Notes under the pieces: model-generated
What the model was told of the DNA's origin: nothing
The model's input: only the letters and a program-made list of their open reading frames with translations
Database searches by the model: none
In this document: in pieces, positions 10,923 through 19,466 of the stretch
How the letters are laid out: each line of letters opens with the position of its first letter
Position numbering within the stretch: position 1 is the first letter of the stretch
Source of the DNA: Pelargonium cotyledonis
Taxonomy: Eukaryota > Streptophyta > Magnoliopsida > Geraniales > Geraniaceae
Assembly (NCBI GenBank): GCA_036897625.1
Contig: JAYMTA010000785.1
Location: 1 to 24,212, forward strand
Direction of reading: 5' to 3'
DNA length: 24,212 nucleotides
Made by a program: the position numbers and the translations under genes

Positions 10923-13460
10923 CAGATGCATTGACAACAAATAACAAGTAAATAACAACTTTCAGTCATATTTAAATGAAATAGATTACCCATGAGGAAG
11001 CTCCCAAGTACTCATGCCACGTGAGGAAAAAGAGGCTATGTGATCACTGTAGTCAATGCCACCAACACCAATAACATCACTTTGATCTGCTGGATTGTTT
11101 AGCGTACCATAAAGCGGTCCATCATTACCAATTGCAGAAACCATGATGATATTATTTGCTGTTATTTCCCAGACCTGGTAAACAACAAGGCAATATGATT
11201 GAAACAAGAAAATACATAGACATAACATTTATTTGTATAGAACAAGAAATAGTTCGGGAAGTTCACTAAAAGTGATATTAGATTTCAGAATCATGAAGTT
11301 CTAGTATGGTCAGTTAATGAGTAACTCATCCATAAAGAAAAAGGTTAATTATCGACTCAACTAATTCCCAACAATAAAAATAAATTATCCTGCCACATAA
11401 AGGCAGGCTGGGATGAACCAAACTTTACGAATTAATTCAAGAAAAAAAAAGTTTCCATGATTGGAAAAACATAACATTTGTCTTTGATTGAAAATAAGAT
11501 AAACACATTATACCAAGGTAAGCATTACCTTCTCCACAAATGGAAGATCCAAATAGTCAGGTCCACCAATGCTCAAATTTAACACATCCATATTGGTTGC
11601 AATAGCATAGTTGAAGGCATCAAGAAACCACGAAGTGTATGATACCTGCAATAGGCTGAATACAAACTTCTCATAATCTTGCCAATTTTAATAGTTTATA
11701 TCAGATGTTACAGATAAGATTGTAAAAGTACATCTTGTCACACATTTAATTGTCTACATGCAAACTTCTTCAATTGTTGCTCAATGAGATTATTTGCCAG
11801 TCACTTAAAAATGCTCACATTAACAAACTGCTAGGAAGACAGCTTCAAACCATTTAAACATGCTAATTCGTTTGAACCTGGAGAGGACTCTCACAGTTTT
11901 TAAAACCATACCCAAAACTATATTAATGCCTCTCAACCATAAAGCAGGCAGTGGAACCCTCAGATGGCACTGGTTATAGTATATAATAAAAATCCAACAC
12001 GTGTTACCTGAGCATCTGTAAACACACGAAATGCATAAATTTCAGTGTCTGGTGCAAATCCTAGACACTCTGCATCTTCGCCAGCAACAACTCCCGCCAC
12101 AAAAGTTCCATGTCCAAGGTTGTCATTTAATGTATCCTCATTTGTCCAGTTAGTACGCTCCTGAAAATTGCACAAGATTCCATTTAGCTACACATCTGAG
12201 TCAATAATATAAACCATTTACAATTAAAGCCACTGATAATACAAAATAAGAATAGCAGGCAAAGAAGAACCCCAACACATTATCTTGACAAGTATAAACA
12301 TTACCTTGATGTTCCGGAAATGTGGGTGACTAGCTCGGATTCCAGTATCAAATATTGCCATTTTGACTTTTTCCCCAGTGTAACCTTTCTTCCAAAGAGC
12401 ATCCGCACCAAATAAGGAAGTAACTTGAGATCTCTGCAAGAAACAAGTAGATATCAGAGCAAGTAAAATAAACAAAGTAGCACAGTAATATTTTTGAAAT
12501 CTTTGTCCACAACTAGTTATCTTTAACATCTCTGCCAATAACATATGAACACAAGTTAAGTGGTTTAAAAAAACAAACAAACAAATCGATAGTACATAAC
12601 GATACTCAATTTACAGTCTCTCCACACTTACTAAAACCTACACTTGAAAAATGAGGAGGAAAACTGTTAATGATACTACCCAATAATGAAAGGCAAAACA
12701 AATTGAAATTACCAATTATTACATTGAACATTGCTTAAAACACAGATAAAACCAAAACCTTCAATCAATTTTAAAAAATTGAGCTGAATTACCATTCAAC
12801 AGCCCAAAAACAATAAAACAAACATCCCATTTCCAACCATTTCCCCAAAATTTTCCATAAACCAAACAGAACCCAGAAAAAAGAAAAGAAAAATCTTGCC
12901 TGCATCATGAGATGTCGTCTCCAGCTAATCGAAGAATTCTTGACCCCCTTACGGTCCTCCCCACCCTCTTCCTCATCGCCAAATGACATGGACGTGAAAA
13001 TCTTCCCCGGCCGCTTCTTGCCATCGACAAACGCCCCAATCTTCTTCTTCCTCCCCTCCTCGTTTTTCCCACCCAAAAGACCCCTCGTGTAACTCCCATC
13101 CAAATTCACATCTTTCACGTAACCCAATTTCTCAATCTCCCCAATAACCTCCTCTTTCGCCGATTCATCAATCAACACCAGCCCAAAGTCAGTCGGGTAC
13201 TCGGACGCCGGGTTCCGCCGCTCGATCCACCGCCAGCCGGCCGACCCAATTCTGGATTCGAGGTATAAACGGTGTTCTTCGGCTTTCCTGTATTTGACGA
13301 ATCGGACAATGTAGTTGTTGACGATCTGAGGTTGAGTTTGGGTTTGGTCCTGGGTTGGGGGGTTGTTGGGGGTGAAATAGCGGAAACAGAGGGCGAGGAG
13401 GAGAAGGAAGAGGGACGGTTTGAAGAATGGAGAAGAAGAGAGCTTGCGAGGAAGAATCAT
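7153..13460 (-). CDS. S1P: Site-1 protease, membrane-anchored subtilase (SBT6.1)
   Basis: Golgi-resident subtilisin-like protease; in Arabidopsis it cleaves the membrane-bound transcription factors bZIP17 and bZIP28 before S2P, and also RALF propeptides. Exons in gene order: 13460-12900, 12433-12305, 12160-12008, 11645-11529, 11174-10990, 9644-9381, 9276-8205, 7977-7486, 7395-7335, 7244-7153. This gives 3126 nt and 1041 residues, close to the roughly 1039 of Arabidopsis S1P. An N-terminal hydrophobic signal segment lies at about residues 12-27. Catalytic residues are Asp216 (IFDTGIR), His247 (GHGTFVAG), oxyanion Asn337 (IGNDG) and Ser413 (GTSVASP). A C-terminal transmembrane helix lies at about 1001-1020, followed by an Arg-rich cytosolic tail. 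I chose the ATG at 13460 because it places the signal segment at the N-terminus. The frame stays open to another ATG at 13598, 46 codons further up. Intron 1 is GC-AG and intron 8 is a 90-nt open-frame intron (separate entries). Confidence 0.96.
7396..7485 (-). other. 90-nt in-frame, stop-free intron 8 of S1P
   Basis: The reading frame continues without a stop from 7977 through to about 7335, so a naive translation keeps 30 extra residues here. They are bounded by a good donor (GATGAG|GTGAGA) and acceptor (TTCTTACAG|CTTGAT). Removing them restores [11 protein letters not shown], which matches the family pattern (RDE-IDMPFLVP in Arabidopsis, from memory). I therefore treat it as an intron. Because its length is a multiple of three and it is open, retention would give a longer protein with an insert in the lumenal stalk just before the transmembrane helix, including a possible N-glycosylation sequon NLT. 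Confidence 0.85.
10175..10240 (+). repeat. SINE-like 3' domain fragment in S1P intron 5
   Basis: The string AGGCAGCCCACAACACAAGG, then CTCCCATTG, a few bases, and GGGAGGGTCATTTATG recalls the conserved 3' region of many plant tRNA-derived SINEs (pattern: GCACAAGGCTCCC, a short spacer, GGTCNGGGGAGGGTC), which I know from memory only. No A/B box head and no target-site duplication could be recognised around it, so it is probably a decayed remnant. Confidence 0.5.
10885..10918 (+). repeat. (GA)17 microsatellite
   Basis: Seventeen uninterrupted GA units lie in S1P intron 5; on the gene's strand they read as (TC)17. A perfect array this long is likely to be polymorphic in length. Confidence 0.97.
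12434..12899 (-). other. GC-AG intron 1 of S1P
   Basis: The exon 1 frame RRHLMMQ must join [14 protein letters not shown] to match the family spacing (RHL-two residues-Q-two residues-QVTS). The only junction that does so is ATGCAG|GCAAGA...CTTGCAG|AGATCT. The donor is therefore GC, with the strong CAG|GCAAG context typical of real GC-AG introns. Reading through gives a frame that continues to a stop at about 12789. Confidence 0.85.
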
Positions 13461-13728
13461 GGTTCCGTGGTTTGGCGGGAAAATTCCCACATCTGAGAAA
13501 CAATCTTTCCGAACAGGGAGATGGAGATGGAAATAGAGAGGTTTTCGGTTTGTGTACGACTTGTTATTTGACAATCTGACTGTGACGTTGATGCACAATC
13601 TAGAACTGTCTTGTAGTCGATACTCGTAGCTGCGGCTTCTTCTTCTTCTTCTAGCTTCTCTCCTTTGAGGTCTTGGATTTGACCACCATTTTTGTGCACA
13701 CTTATGTTCATGAATCTTTGTTTCTGTT

Positions 13729-13734
13729 CACGTG
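13729..13734. promoter_or_regulatory. G-box CACGTG upstream of S1P
   Basis: A palindromic CACGTG lies 269 bp upstream of the S1P start codon and 823 bp upstream of the TilS start. G-boxes bind bZIP and bHLH factors. The position suits the S1P promoter, but one hexamer is weak evidence of function. Confidence 0.4.
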
Positions 13735-13735
13735 C

Positions 13736-13755
13736 ATAATAATAATAATAATAAT
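13736..13755 (+). repeat. ATA/AAT trinucleotide microsatellite
   Basis: Twenty bases of uninterrupted ATA repeat directly follow the G-box in the S1P upstream region. Confidence 0.9.
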
Positions 13756-13766
13756 TTTTCTAAATT

Positions 13767-13990
13767 TGGTTATTTATTGTTGGTTACATAATCTATGTGA
13801 GTTCGATTCCGACTAAATACAATTATGAAAAGAGGGTCGAGTTTTAATTTCTAAATAAATTGGATATTTATTGCGTAGAAGCATAGTTGGCTTTATAAGC
13901 TGCGTGAATAAGAGACGTTATTGAATTCGATTCCGACTAAACACACTTGTGGGAAGAGTGATGAGTTTTAACTATAGTTTTTTTTGTAGG
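13767..13990 (+). repeat. Two tandem tRNA-derived SINE-like units
   Basis: Two diverged copies lie head to tail. Copy 1 (about 13767-13870) and copy 2 (about 13874-13990) share TTGG-Y-T-NN-ATAA-N-CT-NN-GTGA and then a 45-nt block, 13801-13845 against 13925-13969, with 36 of 45 identical by my count. Copy 2 has an A-box-like AAGCATAGTTGG (13879-13890, 11 of 12 to TRGCNNAGYNGG) and a B-box-like ATTCGATTCC (13925-13934). In copy 1 the B box is GTTCGATTCC (13801-13810), fully matching the consensus, while its A box is decayed. This is the layout of a tRNA-related Pol III promoter. Copy 2 ends near a T-run. Confidence 0.6.
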
Positions 13991-14262
13991 TTTACACTAT
14001 GGGGTTTCTGAGCAGGTCCTCGTACTTACAGCTGATATTTTTAAATCGTTTTATCACATCCATACTAATCTCCACTCATCTCATTGTCAGCGCATTTAGC
14101 GATAAGAAGCTGTCCCATGAGTTTTTTTTCATTCACAAGAGTTCAGATTCAAACTCACAATTTCTTAGTTAATGGATGTAGTACTGAACAAACTACTACA
14201 ACGCACTGGATTTTTAATTATAACTTTTCATCTAATAAAAATTAAAAGGTAGTATAACGGTT

Positions 14263-14441
14263 AAAAATGTCAACCCGAGTTACTAAAGCAGTTTGAACCA
14301 AACGATTAAATGCTTCACATTTTTATAGAAGTCTCAAATTCGAATCACTCTATATACAATATGAAATTAATTATTTGAGATTATAAGGGAGAGCTGCCCC
14401 CTGTTACGCCTCTTGACTAAAGAAAAATGTCAACCCGAGTT
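14263..14441 (+). repeat. Candidate short insertion flanked by a 19-bp direct repeat
   Basis: The 19-mer AAAAATGTCAACCCGAGTT occurs perfectly at 14263-14281 and 14423-14441 and brackets 141 bp. That looks like a target-site duplication around a short retroposon. The insert contains AAATTCGAATC (about 14337-14347), similar to a Pol III B box, and TAAAGCAG near its left end as a possible degraded A box. It has no poly(A) tail, so a simple segmental duplication remains possible. Confidence 0.5.
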
Positions 14442-14527
14442 CGTGAATTGGCTCATAAATACGATGGTTTATACAAGGACAAAAAAATCTCCAAATTAGA
14501 ATAAGAAATAGTGACGGAAACAAAACA

Positions 14528-14542
14528 ATGTATCGGGCGTAG
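14528..14542 (+). other. Four-codon upstream ORF in the TilS leader
   Basis: ATG TAT CGG GCG TAG ends 14 nt before the TilS start codon at 14557. If transcription starts upstream of 14528, ribosomes meet this ATG first and must reinitiate or leak past it. Whether it is in the mRNA cannot be told from the sequence. Confidence 0.4.
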
Positions 14543-14556
14543 CCGAAGGAGCAGAC

Positions 14557-17500
14557 ATGGCGCGAGGGCTCATCCTGTGTTGTTCACATAGCAGAACCAC
14601 CTCCTCCGTTTTCATGGCGACCAGACTCTCACCGCCACAATGCATATTCCCATTCACATCTCGTCTTTTTCACCTTCATCCCCATTTGCCTCCTCCGACT
14701 CGCTGCTTCTGCAACTCTACTCCTCAACAAGACCCAGAAGACACCTCCAGATGTGAGGAAATTTTCTCCAGGCGCATGGCCATGGCCGGTCTCAAGCCTC
14801 ACCACCGTGTTGGTAACTCACTCTCCTTTTTATTATCTCTCTGGGTCCTGTAAAATTGTGAAAATGGAAAATGGTTTAAAAATCGCAACTTTAGTACTCT
14901 GTTTGACTGGCCTAGAAATAGAGAAGTAAGGTAATGTAGACAAAGGATTTGAGCTTTTGAAAATTCATCTCAACTAGGTAAAATACCATGTACCCTCATG
15001 CTTGAATTTTGTCTTAGCAGCATTGAGAAGAAAAAAAGAAGTTATCTGGTCTATGTTATGCGTAGTTTGCAATAAATTGATAGTTCATTTTGATTGCTTT
15101 GAGAAGGAGTCAGATTGTTCTTAGTTCTTACATGAAAATCTAGAAAGTATACTGTTTGTGATGGCTGATTTCTTTTCTTTTAGCTTTGGGAGTCTCTGGA
15201 GGGCCTGACAGTATGGCCCTGTGCGTTCTAGCCACAGCTTGGAAAATGAATGGTCTAGGTGCCACTGGAGAGAGTGGCAATTTTGTAGATGGGTTAATGG
15301 CTATAGTTGTTGATCATGGCTTACGGTCTGAGAGCATAGATGAGGCCAACATGGTTCACCGTCGGGTTTCTGAAATGGGTATGTATTTGTGTTTGCATTC
15401 CATTTCTTTTCTGTTTTCGGATGCAAAAGTGTATTGAATTTTAAATCTTATTTCGAACAGATGGCTAACATTAACTTTGTGTAGGAATCAGATGTGAGAT
15501 TGCCCATTGTAAGTGGTTGGATGGTAAGCCGAAACAAGGTCATTTGCAAGAAGCAGCTCGTGACAAGAGGTGATTTTCTCTCCTTTGCAAGGAACTTTAC
15601 TCCAGTTTTTATCAGTAGGGTTGTTATCTTGTGATTCCATTTTTTGTGGAATAGTTATTTGTAGCTCTACTTTTATTTGACAAGAAATCATCTTCCACTT
15701 TGCAAATTTTCAAATTTGGTTTAATCTTCAGGTATGAAATTTTTCAGAAGGTTTGCATTCAAAACCAGATAGGGGTGTTGCTTATTGCACATCATGCTGA
15801 TGATCAGGTTTGTGCAACTAACATTTTTACCTCTATTTTATGAGTAGGTTTCTGTGCATACATCTTATATGTTCTTGTTAGTGGCTCTTAAAAGGAGCTA
15901 AATCTGCTTGCAGGAAAAGAAGATTTTGCTATCAAACATGGAATTTCCATGTGTATAGCCTCAAAATCGAGAAAATAGTTTGCTTATATTGTAATGTTCT
16001 CATCTGAACTGCTTTTTAGCTTTATAATTGTTACTGGCACTTATGTATAGTGACTGATGAGACACTTTGCAGGCTGAGTTATTCATCCTCAGATTATCTC
16101 GAAACAGTGGTGTGCTTGGACTAGCTGGTATGCCATTCACTTCTCAAATGTTCTTCCCCGGTACTCATTCCAGTTGTGAAACTTCAAAGCACCATGGTAT
16201 TCTTCTAGTGCGGCCACTCCTGGAATTTTCAAAAGAAGATATGTATAAGGTAAACGTGCTGGGACAAAGCTTTGTTGTTGTTATACGTCGATTTGAGTTC
16301 AAAATGTGAGATTCTTACTAACCACACTATCATTTTATTCCTTCCAGATATGTCAAGGGTGTAATCAAGATTGGGTGGAAGACCCAACAAATCAAAGCTC
16401 ATTATTTGCTCGTAATAGGATCAGAATATCTTTAAGGGATTTTTCATCAAGTGAGTTTTGATGGACCTATGTTGCAATATCTTCATTGTGATTAAACTTT
16501 TGTCCCAAAAGCTTGACTTTAGTATATATGTGCTTTGCATGGTTTGCTAAATCAGTTGTAATTCCATGTGCAACTCTTAAGCCTTATCTTATTGGAAGAA
16601 CAAACATGAGTATGAGGTTACTAGTGTCTTGTCTATTAGGTATCTTCAGGTCTGAGCTTCAAGCAATTATTTCTGCCTGCAGAAAGACACGCTCCTATGT
16701 CGACCATATTTGTTGTAATTTGATAAATCGGGCAGTTGACATCACGGATGTAAGTATCCTTTTGACTGCTTACGTTTATGATATCTACGTTACTTCATAT
16801 TCTTTTTTTTTTCTTTTTTTTTTTAGTTTGACCAGTGGAACTTTTTTTATCAGGTTATTGCCATATGAAATTCTGAATTATTTTTGTAATTTCAGATAAT
16901 TTCCATCTTTCACACTGATTCTATCTCTTTCTTTCTGGGTTTGGTGCGGGGCATTGCTTCCTGCAGCAAGGTTATGCAATAATTGATTTGGAGATTCTTA
17001 ATCCGTCTACTGTTGAGGACATATGCTTGGCAAAGTTCATTGCATTAGTTTTGCAGGTATTGCAGTTCTTGGCCTGGAGCTCTGATATCATAATTATTTT
17101 TCTTCAAATTCTGGTTAGGATGGCTCATGCGGATGATTTCATTAATACTTGTATTATTCAAATTGTCAGTTCATTACACAACGACAGAGGCAAATTAGAG
17201 GCGGTGCTTCAAAGTTGCTGTTGGACTACTTCCGTACTTTCCCATGCAAGGTACATTTGCTTTCCAGGCTGTATGATCGTAATGTGATGGTTCCAAACTC
17301 TAAAGGATGACTTCAGCTTGTTATACATGCAAATGGCATGTTTTCTCAATCTCTGATTACTAGTTCTTCAATTTTATTAACTCATGGCTCTCTATTGACC
17401 ATCATGCAGACTTCTCTCACAGCAGCTGGTTGTTACTTGTGTCCGTCTCCTGGGTCTAAAGGCACGAAAGCCCTGGTTTGCTGTTCTCTTAAGTGTCCTC

Positions 17501-18510
17501 AGCCTTCAAGGACTGAAATGTTTAGCATGTATTCTTATGAGGAACAAAACAATGGAATTCTGTCTGAGTTAGAACAAATAATAGTTGATGGGAAATCATA
17601 TTTTGATCATTTGATTCCAGATGCATCAGAAGTGCCTTTTTTGGATGTATCATCCGAAACAGTTCTAGTTGAAGCCAAAAGACTCAATATACTCAGCGAA
17701 TCAACCTATATGGATATTCTTTCAGTGCAGAAGGAAGAAACTAGACGTTTCAAGTTCAAAACTGAAGATACATCTAATCGCTATTCAAAGCATGAATTTG
17801 CCAGTATGCCTCCTAGTGAACCACTTCAGTCTGGTGAAACATGTTACTTTATGAACAGATTCTTTGTCTCATGGAATTTGACAAAGGAACTTGTTAGTGA
17901 TGCATCTTCTGAGAAAGCTGATAGTGACTTGGAATGGAGAGAAGAAAGTTGGCAGTGCCATTGCATGTCTTGTGTAGTTGGTTGCGACATGGTCGTCGGG
18001 GTCCGGCACATGATGGAATCTGATTGGCTGTATCTTGCCAAGCTATCAAAGTGTCAGAATTCGGGACAATTACAACAGCAAGGGATTATCTCCTCTAGTA
18101 CAACAGAGCAGAAAAGCTTATGTCTAGACTACGCAAGACTATCAGCTCAAAAAGCACTCGTATTATTGAAGTCAATCCCAGCTGCGGCAAGAAAAAGCCT
18201 CCCTGTCCTAATTAATCATCAAGGACTGCTACTTAGTGTTCCAGTATGCTCTCCTTTTAATCTGGATTCTATTTTATTTTTACTATTTTCCCATGAACGT
18301 ACTGTCTTTGAGTAGCTGTATGTGATCCTTGTTGTTTCATTTGCTTATGTGATCTACGTTAAGTTTCTTATCGTGTATCCCTCCCGACCTAATGATCTCG
18401 TATCTATTTTCTTGCAGAGCATTTGCTTCAGACATTGCCCTTGCTTGATGGTATCTGCTGAATTCAAGCCTAGAGTACCCCTTGGAAGAGGTCACAGCAC
18501 ATTTATTTAA
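14557..18510 (+). CDS. RSY3: tRNA(Ile)-lysidine synthase, organellar (TilS / RASPBERRY3-like)
   Basis: PP-loop ATPase predicted to put lysidine on C34 of the CAU-anticodon tRNA-Ile so that it reads AUA, needed for plastid translation. Exons: 14557-14812, 15184-15378, 15485-15569, 15732-15807, 16073-16249, 16348-16450, 16640-16749, 16967-17056, 17170-17250, 17410-18243, 18418-18510. They total 2100 nt and 699 residues, with consistent phase. The N-terminus (about 1-55) is rich in Ser, Arg, His and Pro with almost no acidic residues, as in a plastid or mitochondrial targeting peptide. The ATP-binding PP-loop SGGPDS is at 90-95, and the TilS signature HHADDQAE at 199-206. Exon 10 codes 278 residues of a C-terminal extension absent from bacterial TilS. 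The next in-frame ATG is at 14614. In Arabidopsis, loss of the homologue arrests embryos at the raspberry stage (from memory). Confidence 0.93.
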
Positions 18511-19466
18511 TTTACGAAGCTTCAATTCAGCAAATGGTACAATACATGCTAGAGAATTCCGGCCTTTTGAATCCTGTCAAATCATCGTCAAGAAAATCAT
18601 GGTAAAACATCTTCTCAAGCATCAAGTGTCACATAAACATAAAAGATGGTGCTTATATATCATGGTTCTGCTGGATGAACCAACTTTCAACCACATGCAA
18701 ATGCAAGAGTTCAATCAAATTTGTTAAGCCCTTAAGATGCAGTTGGAACTTGGAAGTCTGTAAAGGATAGTGGATAAATGTAATCTGAGTCTTGAAGGGT
18801 AAAGGCTAATGAAGTGGCCTGTAGGCTCTATAGGTTACTGATGAAGGAACATTTGCACTTCCAGGTCTCTCTGAACTGGTGAATTAGTGTATCAGTGTGA
18901 AATAAAATAATGTGAAGGATCTAAAATTGTAATTTAATTTCTGTGCACTGCTTTCTAATTTTTTGGACACTGCTTTCTACTTGATCCTCAGAAACTTCAA
19001 CTGCTCTTGTTTCAAATTGCTGCATTTGGGTTGTGCAAATCAAACTATTCACCACAGTAAAGATGAACAGCATGTCTATGTTACTTCTCTTATATCTAAA
19101 GCATGATGAAGTGGATAAGATTTAAGAAAACCAAAATTTTCTGGCATAATAAAACCAAGTCTAGAGAAATTGCATAAGCTCAATCATCAAGACTATATTG
19201 CTGTATCAAGGTAGGTTACAAGAAATATGCAAACTGCTAAAGACTACAGAGATCCAAGTGCCTTAAAATCCAAGCTGACCATCTTTGTTGCACTAGAAGC
19301 AAAAACTCATCCCAACTGTCAAACACATGAAAGCAATGAATTCACTCATTGTGTCCTTGACATTTCTGTTGTATATATTCTCTCGTTGTTGCATGATATT
19401 CCGCAGCAATCCTTTTCAAAGAGATTGCTAAAGAAGATTGGTAGATATGTAGGAGTTGGGAAGTTG
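18511..19466. other. Convergent 3' regions of TilS and PMP22
   Basis: TilS (+) and PMP22 (-) converge here with 956 bp between their stop codons. The left 400 bp is the probable TilS 3' UTR, ending after the AATAAA at 18901. The remainder is AT-rich and includes the PMP22 3' UTR. I see no further gene; open frames of about 80 codons on the + strand have no recognisable content. Confidence 0.6.
18901..18906 (+). terminator. Probable TilS polyadenylation signal
   Basis: AATAAA, immediately followed by another AATAA run, lies about 390 nt after the TilS stop codon in T-rich surroundings. It fits a plant near-upstream element. Confidence 0.5.

Larger units (their letters stand above)
9645..10989 (-). 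other. Long intron 5 of S1P (1345 bp) with repeat insertions
   Basis: This is the longest intron of the gene, between the exon ending ...STWELPHG and the exon beginning [11 protein letters not shown]. It holds a SINE-like fragment (10175-10240) and a (GA)17 microsatellite (10885-10918), listed separately. The rest is AT-rich and I see no gene in it. Confidence 0.8.
13461..14556. promoter_or_regulatory. Divergent intergenic region between S1P and TilS
   Basis: The start codons of S1P (-) and TilS (+) are 1096 bp apart and point away from each other, so both promoters lie here. The S1P side carries a (GAA)n tract in its probable 5' leader (about 13637-13652), a G-box at 13729-13734 and an ATA microsatellite at 13736-13755. 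The centre is occupied by SINE-like repeats (13767-13990 and 14263-14441). The TilS side has a four-codon upstream ORF at 14528. I could not identify convincing TATA boxes. Confidence 0.6.

Noticed and set aside
12789..12899. Coding extension of S1P exon 1
   Set aside because: The extra residues are hydrophobic and unlike the family, and using the GC donor at 12899 restores the conserved junction and phase.
13457..13711. Small minus-strand gene upstream of S1P
   Set aside because: The frame is rich in Glu from the GAA repeat and overlaps the probable S1P leader; it has no recognisable domain.
13801..13934. Functional tRNA gene suggested by the B boxes
   Set aside because: No acceptor-stem or anticodon-stem pairing could be made around the boxes, so a SINE-type derivative fits better.
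17338..17409. TilS start at the 17338 ATG
   Set aside because: This part of the frame is intron. A CAG acceptor at 17407-17409 opens exon 10 in phase with the upstream exons that carry the catalytic motifs.
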